A stretch of 43,210 nt of DNA, taken from CAZAEL01 sp964484135 (GTDB lineage Bacteria; Elusimicrobiota; Elusimicrobia; FEN-1173). The translations under genes were made by a program, and so were the position numbers. Where the stretch lies: contig CAZAEL010000017.1 of assembly GCA_964484135.1 (NCBI GenBank), positions 1-43,210 of the forward strand, written 5' to 3'. Below the pieces are notes generated by a model that worked only from the letters and a program-made list of their open reading frames with translations, was not told where the DNA came from and did not search any database. This document shows positions 26,249-35,110 of the stretch, one piece after another. Position 1 is the stretch's first letter. Each line of letters starts with the position of its first letter.

Positions 26249-27187
26249 TCAGACGTTGCCGTACCGGGAATTCCTGATCATCGTGAAACCCTTGATCAGT
26301 TCTTCTATCCCGAAATCGAGGGAATAACGGGGCTTGAACCCCGTCTTCTCGATCTTGGCGTTGGAGACCACGTAATTCCGCTTGTCCGGGTCCTCCCCCA
26401 CCGGGGCCTCCGCGTACACGAACCGCGGAAGGTGCTTTTTGATCCTTTCGCAAAGCTCTTTCTTGGAGAGGTTTTCATCCGAGAGGCCCGCGTTGTAAAC
26501 CTCGCCGCGCATCTCCCGGAATTTCCGGAGCCCGTGGAGGAACACACGGGCCACGTCCCGGACGTGGATGTAGTTTCGTTTAAAATGGCTCTCGAAGAGA
26601 ACCACGAACCGGTCGTGCACCGCCCGGTACGTGAAATCGTTGACCAGCAGGTCGACGCGCATCCGGGGAGACATGCCGAAGGCCGTGGCGAACCGGAAGC
26701 TGACGGAGTTCTCCCGCTCCATCACCGCTTGCTCGACGCGGACCTTGTCGCGGGCGTACAGGGAAATGGGGTTCAAGGGAGAATCTTCCCGGCACATGTT
26801 GTTTTTTCCGCCGCTGCCGTACGCGCTGTTGGTGGTGGGCATGAGGACCCGCTGCCGGGGACTCAGGTTCTTCAGCATGAACAGGACGGCGTCGTGGTTC
26901 GTGGTGGTGGCGCCCACCGGGTCGCGGTCGCACTGGGGCGCCCCCACCAGGGCGGCCAGGGGGATGACCACGTCCGCCTTTTTGAGGAGGGGCAAAACGG
27001 TCTCCTTCACGCGCACGTCTCCGCGCACCACATGGAAGGACGGATGGTGGCAGACGTGCGCCAGGCTGTTTTGGTTGTATAGGAAGTTGTCCAGGACCGT
27101 CACGCGATGGCCCGCCTCCAGGAGTTCCGGCACCATGACCGAGCCGATGTACCCCGCTCCTCCCGTCACCAGAATGTCAAAGCTCAC
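26249..27187 (-). CDS. NAD-dependent nucleotide-sugar epimerase/dehydratase (extended SDR)
   Basis: 312 residues. The N-terminal Rossmann motif ILVTGGAGYIGS binds NAD(P); the catalytic region has TTNSAYGSGG and the YARDK (YxxxK) pair. The C-terminal half binds nucleotide sugar (FKRNYIHVRDVARVFLHGL, EVYNAGLSDENLSKKELC). The frame begins earlier at a TTG, but the GTG at 27187 follows a very strong AAGGAGG with 6-base spacing and begins right at the Rossmann strand. It likely epimerises or dehydrates an NDP-sugar for the surface glycan. The substrate is not assigned. Confidence 0.88.
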   Translation of the reverse strand: MSFDILVTGGAGYIGSVMVPELLEAGHRVTVLDNFLYNQNSLAHVCHHPSFHVVRGDVRVKETVLPLLKKADVVIPLAALVGAPQCDRDPVGATTTNHDAVLFMLKNLSPRQRVLMPTTNSAYGSGGKNNMCREDSPLNPISLYARDKVRVEQAVMERENSVSFRFATAFGMSPRMRVDLLVNDFTYRAVHDRFVVLFESHFKRNYIHVRDVARVFLHGLRKFREMRGEVYNAGLSDENLSKKELCERIKKHLPRFVYAEAPVGEDPDKRNYVVSNAKIEKTGFKPRYSLDFGIEELIKGFTMIRNSRYGNV

Positions 27188-27216
27188 GCGATTCCTCCTT
27201 TGGGACCCTATGGCGA

Positions 27217-28356
27217 TCAACGGGCGCTCGCCGCCCGCCGGTAAACCTCCAGCGTTTTCCGGGCGCAGGCCTCCCAGGTGAAACGCCGCGCCCGTTCCAG
27301 GCCCCGTTCGGAAAACGTCCGCCGGCGCGCCGGCGTCGAGAGGAGGGACTCCATCTCCCGGGCGAACCCCCGCTCGTCCCGCGGGGGCACCAGGGCCGCC
27401 GCCCCGCCGAGGACCTCCGGCAGGGAGGCGGCGTCCGAAGCCACCACCGGCGTTCCGCAGGCCATGGCCTCCAACGGCGGAAGCCCAAAGCCCTCATACA
27501 ACGACGGGAAGACGAAAAGGGCCGCGCCGCCGTACAGGGCCGGGAGGTCCGAGAACGGCACGTACCCCGGCTTCAACACATGGGAACCCATGCCCATCTT
27601 TTCGATCTGCCGGTCCAAGCCCTCCATCAACCACCCCTCCCCCCCCGCCAGCACCAGGGGATGGTCCCGCCTCAGGGCCGGGGGCAGCGCGCCGTACGCG
27701 GCCAGGAGGGTCCCGATGTTTTTGCGGGGCTCCAGCGTCCCCACGTAAAGGACGTATTTCCCCGGGCGAAGGCCGTATCCGGCCAGGGTCTTCCCCTTTT
27801 CCTCCTCCGGAAGCGGCCGGTAACGTTCGTCCACCCCCAGCGGGGTCACGGAAATTTTCTCGTCCGGGATGCCCAGGTGAGCCGACATCTCCCTCTTGAT
27901 GGCCTCCGAGATGGTGATGAACCGGTCCGCCCGGCCGAGCCGGGGATAGAAATACCGCTCCATGAAGCGCACCCGGTCGGACGGATGGGTCTCGGGATGG
28001 AGATGAAAGGACAGGTCGAACACCGTCACCACCACGGGCCCGTCGAAGGGCATGGGGATATAGTTCGTCTCATGGTAAAGATCGAACTTCCCGAACCGTT
28101 GCTCAAGGCGGAACAGGCCGTCCAGGGCCCGCCGGTAAAAGGGATAGACGGCCCCCATCCGGCGGACCACCTTCCGGGTCCCGCCGTACAGCCCGGAAGG
28201 GGTCTCCCGCAGCCGGGGGCTCCATCCGTAGCCGTAGTGAAAAGCATATTCGTTTTCGCCGTCCAGGCCCAGCAACGCCCGGAAGTTGTGGAAGATGTAG
28301 TTGGCGACGCCGCTGCGCGGGCTCAGCAGCGGGACCGCGTTGACGATGAGCCGCAT
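27217..28356 (-). CDS. Glycosyltransferase family 4
   Basis: 379 residues. GT-B with N-terminal MRLIVNAVPLLSPRSGVANY, YHETNYIPMPFDGPVVVTVF and a serine in ISEAIKREM. The C-terminal domain has YVLYVGTLEPRKNIGTLL, PGYVPFSDLPALY and EGFGLPPLEAMACGTPVV (EX7E), as in O-antigen mannosyltransferase-like GT4 enzymes. The frame is open as far as 30168, but the ATG at 28356 matches the family start and overlaps the preceding stop by one base (TGATG), indicating re-initiation. It adds a sugar to the polysaccharide repeat at the inner membrane; the donor is unknown. Confidence 0.91.
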   Translation of the reverse strand: MRLIVNAVPLLSPRSGVANYIFHNFRALLGLDGENEYAFHYGYGWSPRLRETPSGLYGGTRKVVRRMGAVYPFYRRALDGLFRLEQRFGKFDLYHETNYIPMPFDGPVVVTVFDLSFHLHPETHPSDRVRFMERYFYPRLGRADRFITISEAIKREMSAHLGIPDEKISVTPLGVDERYRPLPEEEKGKTLAGYGLRPGKYVLYVGTLEPRKNIGTLLAAYGALPPALRRDHPLVLAGGEGWLMEGLDRQIEKMGMGSHVLKPGYVPFSDLPALYGGAALFVFPSLYEGFGLPPLEAMACGTPVVASDAASLPEVLGGAAALVPPRDERGFAREMESLLSTPARRRTFSERGLERARRFTWEACARKTLEVYRRAASAR

Positions 28357-30131
28357 CAGACGCCGACGGCGGCCCCGCCCCTCGCGCGTTCCCGGTCTCC
28401 GAAGTTCTCCGCGGGATAGACGAACTCCGTCCCCTTCAGGATGCCGTCGCAAATGACGTCCAGCCCCGGGCTCCTGCCGGGACCCAGCGCCTCCAGGCCC
28501 ACGGGAGACAGCCGGTAGGGCGGGTCCCCCGCGTGGGGCTCCATGAATTCGAGGGGGATCATGCGCCGGAAGAAAAAATGGTACGCGTACCGTTTGGCGC
28601 GCCGGGTCCGGTCGTCCGCGGACGCCTCCCGCAAAGGCAGCTTGTCCAGGAGCCGCGCGTAATCCGCCGGGGAAGCGGCGTCCAGGGTGATCCCCTTGTT
28701 CCGGACCCAGGCCTCGCCGGCCACGATCACGGGCTGGCCCAGACAGGCCAACTCCACGCCCGTCTTGGTGCCGTAGATGATCACGGCGTTGCATTTCTCC
28801 ATGGCGGCGTAGGTGCTGATCCGGCTTTCCGGCGGGATGACGAAGACGTTCGGCGGCAGGGACGGGAAAGCCCGGCGAATTTCCCCGATGATCGGCTGCC
28901 GCGACAGGAGGGTCCCGCGGATCTCCGCCGGGTGCACGCGGATGAGGAGCTGCAGCTCCGGCCGGCGGGCGAAATAGCGGATGGTCTCGAAGACCCATTC
29001 CCGCATGTTGGGGAAGGCGTTGGTCGGGTAATGCAGCTGGGCGTCCCACATGACGTTGGTCAGGAGCCCCACCGTCGGTTTGGAGAAATCCGCGCCGATC
29101 TCCCGCGCCACCGCCGCCGCGTCCGTCACCGGCTGGTCGTGGAACCAGATCCAATCCTCGGTCCCGTGCCAGCGGGTCCGGAGGTACGCCATGAGCTCCG
29201 CCTCCCGCTCCCTGGTCAATTCGATGTTTTCCCACGCGGAGGCGGGCTCGTCCATCAAGGTGTGGTGGTAGGTGTCGCCGTGGCTGAAAATGAACCGCCG
29301 CTTGCGGTAGGCGGGGTTCCAGTTCACCACGCGGACGCCCCTTTGCCGCGCGACCTCGCCGATCAATCCGAACGGCACGTAGATGCCGTGGCTGAACACC
29401 GCGACGTCGAACGTGTGCCGGTCCAGGAGGCGCCGGACCGCGAACACCGTCAGGAGCGCGGCCTGGAAATAGCGCCGCAGGACCCGCTCCCCCAGCGGTT
29501 CCCCCTCCAGGTCCGCCCGGGCGTAAAACCGCAGGGCGCCGGCCAGGGCGTGCTGGCCCACGGAAAGCCCTTCCCAGACGAAATCCTTCATTTGATCGGG
29601 AGAAAGCCCGGCGGCCAGCCGCGCGGCCGTCCGCCCGTCCTCCTCGGTCAAACAGGCGCCGTACCGGTGCACCGGGAACCCCAGCCGGTCGAAGAGGCGT
29701 TTCCCCGGCCGGAAGCAGGTTTTGCAGAGGTCCCGGGAAGGGCCGTGCCGGGCGAAGATTTCCTGGTCCGGATACCAGGACACCTGGCAGTCGAAACAGG
29801 CGGGCAGCGCGCCGTCGCAAAGGAAGGCGTGCACCTCCGCGCCGCGGAGAGACAAGGCGGCCCCCAGGACGCTCTCCAGGGTGGCCCCCGCCAAATATCC
29901 GCCCACGCTGGTGGCCAGCAAGACACGGGGCCCGCCCTTCGAAGAACGGAGGGTCTCCGCCCAGCGGCCGTCCGCCTTCCCCAGGACCTTGCCCCAGGAG
30001 GGATATCCCCACAGCCGGGCCTTCACCGCCCGATAATAGTACAGCCGGAAAAGACGGTCCAGCGCGGCGTTCCGCCGGAAGAGGCCCTTCAGGAACGCCT
30101 TGGTCGCCTTCCACATGGGAGAGCCCGTCAC
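28356..30131 (-). CDS. Capsule-biosynthesis-type protein with CxxC pairs (putative glycosyltransferase)
   Basis: About 591 residues. I do not recognise a named family with certainty. The C-terminal half resembles capsule polysaccharide biosynthesis proteins: LRVHPAEIRGTLL-type phosphate or sugar loop (QLLIRVHPAEIRG), then IYGTKTGVELACLGQPVIV, a GT-B donor-site pattern. The N-terminal region has CFDC at 112-115 and CKTC at 136-139, a spaced double CxxC that could bind a metal. A GTG at 30131 fused to the preceding stop as GTGA is taken as the start; an ATG at 30116 is an alternative. Lying between the HAD phosphatase and a GT4 transferase, it most likely moves a sugar or sugar-phosphate in the surface polymer. 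Confidence 0.6.
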   Translation of the reverse strand: MTGSPMWKATKAFLKGLFRRNAALDRLFRLYYYRAVKARLWGYPSWGKVLGKADGRWAETLRSSKGGPRVLLATSVGGYLAGATLESVLGAALSLRGAEVHAFLCDGALPACFDCQVSWYPDQEIFARHGPSRDLCKTCFRPGKRLFDRLGFPVHRYGACLTEEDGRTAARLAAGLSPDQMKDFVWEGLSVGQHALAGALRFYARADLEGEPLGERVLRRYFQAALLTVFAVRRLLDRHTFDVAVFSHGIYVPFGLIGEVARQRGVRVVNWNPAYRKRRFIFSHGDTYHHTLMDEPASAWENIELTREREAELMAYLRTRWHGTEDWIWFHDQPVTDAAAVAREIGADFSKPTVGLLTNVMWDAQLHYPTNAFPNMREWVFETIRYFARRPELQLLIRVHPAEIRGTLLSRQPIIGEIRRAFPSLPPNVFVIPPESRISTYAAMEKCNAVIIYGTKTGVELACLGQPVIVAGEAWVRNKGITLDAASPADYARLLDKLPLREASADDRTRRAKRYAYHFFFRRMIPLEFMEPHAGDPPYRLSPVGLEALGPGRSPGLDVICDGILKGTEFVYPAENFGDRERARGGAAVGV

Positions 30132-30826
30132 CCCCGGGCGTCGGCCCCGTCCCGGGAGAGTTTCTCAAAGAAAACCGCCGGCTCCGGGAGCGATTCCATG
30201 ACCCACCAGGGCCCGTGTTTCCTCAAATCCTCCACCGTGTAGGGCGCGAAGGCCACGGCCACGGTCTTGGCGCCGATGGCTTTGCCGCAATGGATGTCGT
30301 GGGGGGTGTCGCCGATCACATAGACACGATCGGGCGTCAGGCCCGGACAACGCTCCCGCGCCAGGTCGAAGGCCCGGCGCGCGATGGACGGCCTGTCCGG
30401 GGCGTCGTCCGCGAAAGCCCCGAAAGGGAAAAAGGAATGGATCCCGTAATAGGTCAGTTTGGCCCTGGCGCCGGCGCGGGTGTTCCCGGTCAAGAGGGCG
30501 GAGACCACGTCCGGGCGTTTTTGGGCCTCCTGCAGGATGGCGAGCACGCCGGGCCTGAGCTGGCCCGTGCGCCGGGGAAGGCTGGGAGGCAGGTGCCCCT
30601 CGTAGGACCGAAGGAGGCGGTCGACCACGTCCGGATCGGGCCGCTGCCCCGCGGCCTCGATGACGCTCCGGGCCACCTCCACGTCCGTGAGGCCCGACGT
30701 CTTGAGCGAGGCCAGGTCGATCTTCCGCCCGAGGACCTCGGCGGAGGCGTCCTCCCACGCGAAGATGCCGGCCCGCCCCGTGGTGAGGAGCGTACCGTCG
30801 ATGTCCCAAAAGAGAACGGTTCTCAT
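30128..30826 (-). CDS. HAD-superfamily hydrolase (phosphoglycolate phosphatase-like)
   Basis: 232 residues. Motif I is FWDIDGTLLTTGRAG at the N-terminus, with a cap domain at about 15-100, motif II around ALLTGNTRAGARAKL, and motif IV VIGDTPHDIHCGKAIGA. This is a haloacid-dehalogenase phosphatase of the PGPase subgroup. The frame starts earlier at a TTG (30877), but the ATG at 30826 places the nucleophile Asp at residue 8, as is normal, though no clear ribosome site is seen. Together with the split transketolase and CMP-sugar synthetase upstream it could remove the phosphate from a keto-sugar phosphate before activation. That link is inference. Confidence 0.85.
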   Translation of the reverse strand: MRTVLFWDIDGTLLTTGRAGIFAWEDASAEVLGRKIDLASLKTSGLTDVEVARSVIEAAGQRPDPDVVDRLLRSYEGHLPPSLPRRTGQLRPGVLAILQEAQKRPDVVSALLTGNTRAGARAKLTYYGIHSFFPFGAFADDAPDRPSIARRAFDLARERCPGLTPDRVYVIGDTPHDIHCGKAIGAKTVAVAFAPYTVEDLRKHGPWWVMESLPEPAVFFEKLSRDGADARG

Positions 30827-30902
30827 GGAAAAGTCGGAGAGATCGGGCCCGGAAAGGCCGCCCGACCGGACGCCCAAAAACGCGGGCCCCGTTTCTCCCC
30901 CG

Positions 30903-31880
30903 TCAGGAGTTCACCAGGACGGTCTTCTTCCCTTTTCCGCGGCTGGAAGAACCCGTCAGTTCAAGGACCTTCTGGACGATGTTTTCCACGGTCAGGCCCT
31001 CTTCCGCTTTGAGGTAGGGCAGGTTCCCGATGCCGGTGAAACGGTCCTGGACCCCGATCCGGAGGACCCGCCCCCGACCGGCGCCCGCCACGACCTCGCA
31101 AACGGCCCCGCCCAGGCCGCCGAGCACGTTGTGCTCCTCAACGGTCACGATCCCGGCCGTTTCTTCCGCCGCCCGGATCACGGCCCGTTCATCCAGCGGC
31201 TTCACGGACGCCATCTGCAACAGCCGGACCTTGAGCCCGTGCTTCTTCGCAAGGACGTCGACGGCCATTTTCCCCTCATGGACCATGTACCCCGTGGTCA
31301 CGACGGCCGCGTCGTCCCCCTTGGCCAGCTCCGTGGCCTGGCCGATCCTGAAGCGGTCCTCGGGACCGTACACGTCCTCGGCGTCGCCGGCCCCCAGCCG
31401 GATATAGACCGGGCCCACGTGTTCCATGGCGGCGTCCACCGCCTGCCGGGTCTCGGCCCCGTCGCCGGGGACCAGGACGGTCATGTTGGGGATGGCCCGC
31501 ATGATGGCGATGTCCTCGGTCGCGTGGTGCGAGGAGGCCGCGGTGCCCGGGCTGATGCCGCCGTGGCTCACGATCAGCTTCACGTTCAGGTTGGGGTAGC
31601 ACAGGTCGGTGCGCACCTGCTCGCAGGCCCGCATGGACATGAAACAGGCGAAGGTGTAGGCCACGGGGATTTTCCCGCTCAGGGCCAGGCCGGCCGCCAT
31701 GCCGACCATGTTCTGTTCGGCGATCCCGACGTTGAAATACCGTTCCGGATGGGCCTCCTGGAACTGGATGGACCTCGTGGATTCGATGAGGTCGGCGTCC
31801 AGGACGACGATGTCCTTGTTTTTCGCGCCGAGCTCGACGAGGCGTTTCGCGGCCTCGTGCCTTAACGATGTGGTTGGCAT
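30903..31880 (-). CDS. Transketolase, C-terminal subunit (split type)
   Basis: 325 residues. It holds the pyrimidine-binding and C-terminal domains of a thiamine-diphosphate transketolase: FNVGIAEQNMVGMAAGLA (with the essential Glu of the ThDP site), PVAYTFACFMSMRACEQ, SHGGISPGTAASSHHATED, and a transketolase C domain from about 195. The frame is open upstream to 32543, but the ATG at 31880 follows GGAGGAG and overlaps the end of the N-terminal subunit by 19 bases. Paired with that subunit it should move a two-carbon ketol unit. Its place in a glycan operon suggests a dedicated sugar-building step, not central metabolism. Confidence 0.9.
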   Translation of the reverse strand: MPTTSLRHEAAKRLVELGAKNKDIVVLDADLIESTRSIQFQEAHPERYFNVGIAEQNMVGMAAGLALSGKIPVAYTFACFMSMRACEQVRTDLCYPNLNVKLIVSHGGISPGTAASSHHATEDIAIMRAIPNMTVLVPGDGAETRQAVDAAMEHVGPVYIRLGAGDAEDVYGPEDRFRIGQATELAKGDDAAVVTTGYMVHEGKMAVDVLAKKHGLKVRLLQMASVKPLDERAVIRAAEETAGIVTVEEHNVLGGLGGAVCEVVAGAGRGRVLRIGVQDRFTGIGNLPYLKAEEGLTVENIVQKVLELTGSSSRGKGKKTVLVNS

Positions 31881-32725
31881 GTCAGCTCCTCCAATTTTTG
31901 GCTCAATTCCTTCCGGGCCTTCTCGGCCAGTTCGGCCTTGGGCGCGCCGCCGTGCCAGGCCTGGGTGTTCTCCATGAAAGACACCCCTTTGCCCTTGACC
32001 GACCGGGACAGGACCAGCGAGGGTTTCCCGGGCCGGAACGGCACGGACTCGAGGGCTTCGACGATCCCGGCCATGTCGTGGCCGTCGATCTCCCGGACCT
32101 CCCACCCGAAGGCCCGCCACTTGTCCGCGCAGGGCTCCAGCGCGGTGATCTCCTCCGTGAAATCGCTCTGCTGGATCCGGTTCCGGTCGAGGATCACCGT
32201 CAGGTTGTCCAACTTGTGCCGGGCGGCCGCCATGGCCGCCTCCCAGATGGACCCTTCCTGGGATTCTCCGTCGCCGATCAGGACGAACACCCGGTGTTTC
32301 CTCCCGTCCAGCTTGGCCCCCAGGGCCATGCCCACGCCCACGGGCAGGCCGTGCCCCAGGGACCCCGTGGACATCTCGACGCCGGGCACCTTGTGCATGT
32401 CCGGGTGGCCGCCCAGGATGCTGCCGTCCTGCCGGAAGGTCATCATGACCTCCCGGCTGAAAAATCCCCTCAGGCAGAGGGCGGAAAACAGGCCCACGGC
32501 GCCGTGCCCCTTGCTCAAGACGAACCGGTCCCGCTCCGGCCATTGGGGGTTCCGCGGGTCCACCTTCATGACGCGGAAATACAGGGCGATCAGGACGTCG
32601 ATCTCGGAGAACGACCCCCCCAGGTGCCCGAGGCCGGCCTTGATAACGGCCTCCAGCATCAGTTGGCGGGCTTCCGCCGCAAGGACTTCCAGCTCTTTCG
32701 TGGTTTTGGGACCCTTTTCAGACAT
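31862..32725 (-). CDS. Transketolase, N-terminal subunit (split type)
   Basis: 287 residues. The thiamine-diphosphate and magnesium-binding half: GLGHLGGSFSEIDVL, LSKGHGAVGLFSALC, GSLGHGLPVGVGMALG, and the ThDP motif GDGESQEGSIWEAAMAAA ending in LDRNRIQQ. In one-piece transketolases this domain is joined to the next gene product. The ATG at 32725 has AGAGGAG. The gene overlaps the CMP-sugar synthetase end by 8 bases and the C-terminal subunit start by 19 bases, so all three appear to be translated together. Confidence 0.92.
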   Translation of the reverse strand: MSEKGPKTTKELEVLAAEARQLMLEAVIKAGLGHLGGSFSEIDVLIALYFRVMKVDPRNPQWPERDRFVLSKGHGAVGLFSALCLRGFFSREVMMTFRQDGSILGGHPDMHKVPGVEMSTGSLGHGLPVGVGMALGAKLDGRKHRVFVLIGDGESQEGSIWEAAMAAARHKLDNLTVILDRNRIQQSDFTEEITALEPCADKWRAFGWEVREIDGHDMAGIVEALESVPFRPGKPSLVLSRSVKGKGVSFMENTQAWHGGAPKAELAEKARKELSQKLEELTCQPHR

Positions 32726-33515
32726 GTTCGCTCCTCTGTTCTTGTCTTGAAATTCCGTTTTCTCGGACCGTATAAGGCGATTGTGGGACTTTCGGGAGCG
32801 CCGCCTGCCCCGTCGCCACCAAATGCTCCGCCACGACCCAATCCTCGGGGTTGTTGATGTCGAACCCCTCGTGCCCCTGCGTCAAGAACGGCACGATGCG
32901 TTCCCCGGCGATGGTGTGGGTGCGCTCCACGACCCGCGTCCAGGCCATTTCCAGGCTGGCGTTCTGGGCGTACACCTTGGGCAGGGCCTGGTACGGCGTA
33001 CTGTGCCAGGGCGGCGACTTGGGCCCGTTCTTCAGCAGGGGAACCATGAACCGCCCCTCGATCTCCCACATCTTTCCCGGATGCTGTTTGCACAATTCAA
33101 CCGCGCGCAGGGAATCCGCGCCCTCGGTTTCCGAAAAAAGCTCCCAGGCCCGCCGGATGGTCTCCGGCGTGCGGAAAGGGCTCGTGGGCCGAAGCAAGGC
33201 GAAGGCGTCGCAGGGCCGGCCGCGTTTTTTGAGCTCCGTCAGGGTGAACTCAAGCCACTCGATGTCCGGCGAGAGGTCGGCGGCGAACGCCTCGGGCCTC
33301 AAGAAGGGGACCTCGGCCCCGTAGTGCCGCGCGACGGCCGCGATCTCCTCCGAGTTCGTGGAAACGATGACCGACGCGAACAATCCGCTGTCCAGCGCCG
33401 CCCGGATGGTGTAGGCCATCAGCGGGTGCCCCCCCAGCGCGCGGATATTTTTTCCTTTTACCCGTTTCGACCCCGCGCGGGCGGGGATCAGGGCGACGAC
33501 GATCGGACGGTTCAT
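32718..33515 (-). CDS. CMP-sugar synthetase (acylneuraminate cytidylyltransferase family)
   Basis: 265 residues. The nucleotide-binding N-terminus IPARAGSKRVKGKNIRAL is the NeuA/KdsB-type signature. It is followed by VIVSTNSEEIAAVA, LLRPTSPFRTPETI and QNASLEM, all typical of CMP-sialic-acid-like synthetases. The reaction joins CTP to a ulosonic acid or similar acidic sugar. No neuB or neuC-type synthase is in the window, so the actual sugar is unknown. The roughly 30-residue C-terminal tail (after VVAEHLVATG) is variable. Good ribosome site AGAGGAG before 33515. Overlap with the split transketolase suggests a shared pathway. Confidence 0.88.
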   Translation of the reverse strand: MNRPIVVALIPARAGSKRVKGKNIRALGGHPLMAYTIRAALDSGLFASVIVSTNSEEIAAVARHYGAEVPFLRPEAFAADLSPDIEWLEFTLTELKKRGRPCDAFALLRPTSPFRTPETIRRAWELFSETEGADSLRAVELCKQHPGKMWEIEGRFMVPLLKNGPKSPPWHSTPYQALPKVYAQNASLEMAWTRVVERTHTIAGERIVPFLTQGHEGFDINNPEDWVVAEHLVATGQAALPKVPQSPYTVRENGISRQEQRSEHV

Positions 33516-33534
33516 GGGTCTCCTCTCCCGGGGC

Positions 33535-35106
33535 TCAATCGGCGTTCGCCGGTTCAGGCACCCGGGCGTCGGGGGCCGCCGCCTCGGTGGCCGGGGGCCG
33601 GCCGATGCCCATCACGCGCGCCGTCAGCGCACGCACGGGAGCGGAAGCCATCAGACGCGGAAGCGCCAGCGCCTCCAAGGCCGCGTAGAGACGGTCCTCG
33701 GCTTTGCGGGCGGCCGGCGACGGCTCCGCGCGCGGCTTCCGGATCTCCCGCAGGCGTTCGATCTCCTCCACGACCACGGGGACCGCGGGCCGGTCGAGCC
33801 CTGCGGGCCGAACGAAGGCGCGCACGAACGAGAGGCTTTTTTCATCGCGCACCGACGGCCGCGACAGGCACTCCGCGAGGCGGCTGAGGAGATCGCCCAT
33901 GTCCGACGCGAGGTGGATCAGGCCACCGCCGACCGTCCGGAAATAATGAAAGTGCACTGTGCCGTTCTGTCCCTCCTCAAACTGCTTCACCAGGAGGCTG
34001 AAAACGGGTTTGGCCAGGATGGCGGCTTCGATCATGGCGCTGGTGTTCAGACCGAACACCGCGTGGGCATGACAAAGCGTCTCGTACAGAAGCGGCGCGC
34101 CCCAGCGGTTCTTCTTCGCCTCCTCCTCGCCGAAGACGTCGTTCCGTAGCACGGCCACGTTGTCGTACTTGCGGACGAACTTCAGCTTCTTCCAGCGCTT
34201 GTACTCCTGTGGATACGGCTTGACGAGGATGCCGCATTCGGCCAAGGCCGGGTTCCCGGAGGACTTCATGCGCCGAACGAGAGACTGCACGAACTCGATC
34301 TCCTCGGCGGCGACGAAGTCCGATGAGCAGAGGTAAACGATGTACGGTCGGTCCGGGCGGAGGCCGGCGGCGGCGCAGAACTCCTCTCGCCGCATCCGCG
34401 GGCGCAGGTCGAAGAAATTGTCGAACCGCCAGCCACCGCACACCGACACGCGTTCGGGCGGCACGCCGTGCAGCTCTACCGCCTCGGCCTTCTGGGTCTC
34501 GTTCCAGACGAACACCCGGTCCGGCAGGATCCGCATGTGTCCCTTGTTCGTCAGGTTATCCCAGCTGTAGGGCAGGAAGGCGACCGGGATCCCCAGCCGG
34601 TGCGCGGCCTTGATGAAGTCCACCTGATAAGAGGACGTGAAGTGCACCAGCGGCGTCACCAGGACCGCGTCCGGCCTCTCGGACGCGAGGAATTTTTCGG
34701 TCATCGGGTCGCTGGGCACCGCTTCCTCGATCCGGCGCAGGAGGGCCTCCAGAGGGCGCCGCGACCAACGGCTGAGGATGAGCCGGACCCCCCAGGTGTA
34801 CGGGGCCCAGTGGACCCGCCGGTAGGCCCGCCGGCGCAGGGCCGTCGCCCCGCGAAAACGCGGTTCGCCGTAGCGGACGAAGTCACGCAGTCCCCGGAGG
34901 TAGCCCACGAACCGCTTCCACCGATCCCGTCGGCCTTTGGGGCAAGCGGCCGCGGAGACGTTCGGGCAGTCGGCGAAGGCATCGAGGACGCCCTCGGTGT
35001 CGGGCAGGGCGAGCCGCACCTGGTGGCCCCGGTCGGCCAACGAACGTACCACCTCCTCGAAGTGCCTCAGGCGCGGCTTCTTGTTCACGAAGAACAGGAT
35101 CCTCAC
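33535..35106 (-). CDS. GT-B-like protein of an uncharacterised family, copy C
   Basis: 523 residues starting at a GTG (35106); the longer frame to 35277 overlaps the methyltransferase gene. No named family recognised. It begins VRILFFVNKKPRLRHFEEVV, like the first strand and helix of a GT-B glycosyltransferase. Invariant with its two paralogues are SWDNLTNKG (181-189), CGGWRFD (223-229), a YLCSSD segment (258-263), KPYP (296-299) and GLNTSAMIEAA (352-362). The last two resemble the donor-phosphate and helix regions of CDP-glycerol- or capsule-type transferases. The C-terminal 80 residues are Ala/Pro-rich and variable. A role in adding a surface-polymer unit is inferred from fold and operon. 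Confidence 0.62.
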   Translation of the reverse strand: MRILFFVNKKPRLRHFEEVVRSLADRGHQVRLALPDTEGVLDAFADCPNVSAAACPKGRRDRWKRFVGYLRGLRDFVRYGEPRFRGATALRRRAYRRVHWAPYTWGVRLILSRWSRRPLEALLRRIEEAVPSDPMTEKFLASERPDAVLVTPLVHFTSSYQVDFIKAAHRLGIPVAFLPYSWDNLTNKGHMRILPDRVFVWNETQKAEAVELHGVPPERVSVCGGWRFDNFFDLRPRMRREEFCAAAGLRPDRPYIVYLCSSDFVAAEEIEFVQSLVRRMKSSGNPALAECGILVKPYPQEYKRWKKLKFVRKYDNVAVLRNDVFGEEEAKKNRWGAPLLYETLCHAHAVFGLNTSAMIEAAILAKPVFSLLVKQFEEGQNGTVHFHYFRTVGGGLIHLASDMGDLLSRLAECLSRPSVRDEKSLSFVRAFVRPAGLDRPAVPVVVEEIERLREIRKPRAEPSPAARKAEDRLYAALEALALPRLMASAPVRALTARVMGIGRPPATEAAAPDARVPEPANAD

Positions 35107-35110
35107 GGCG

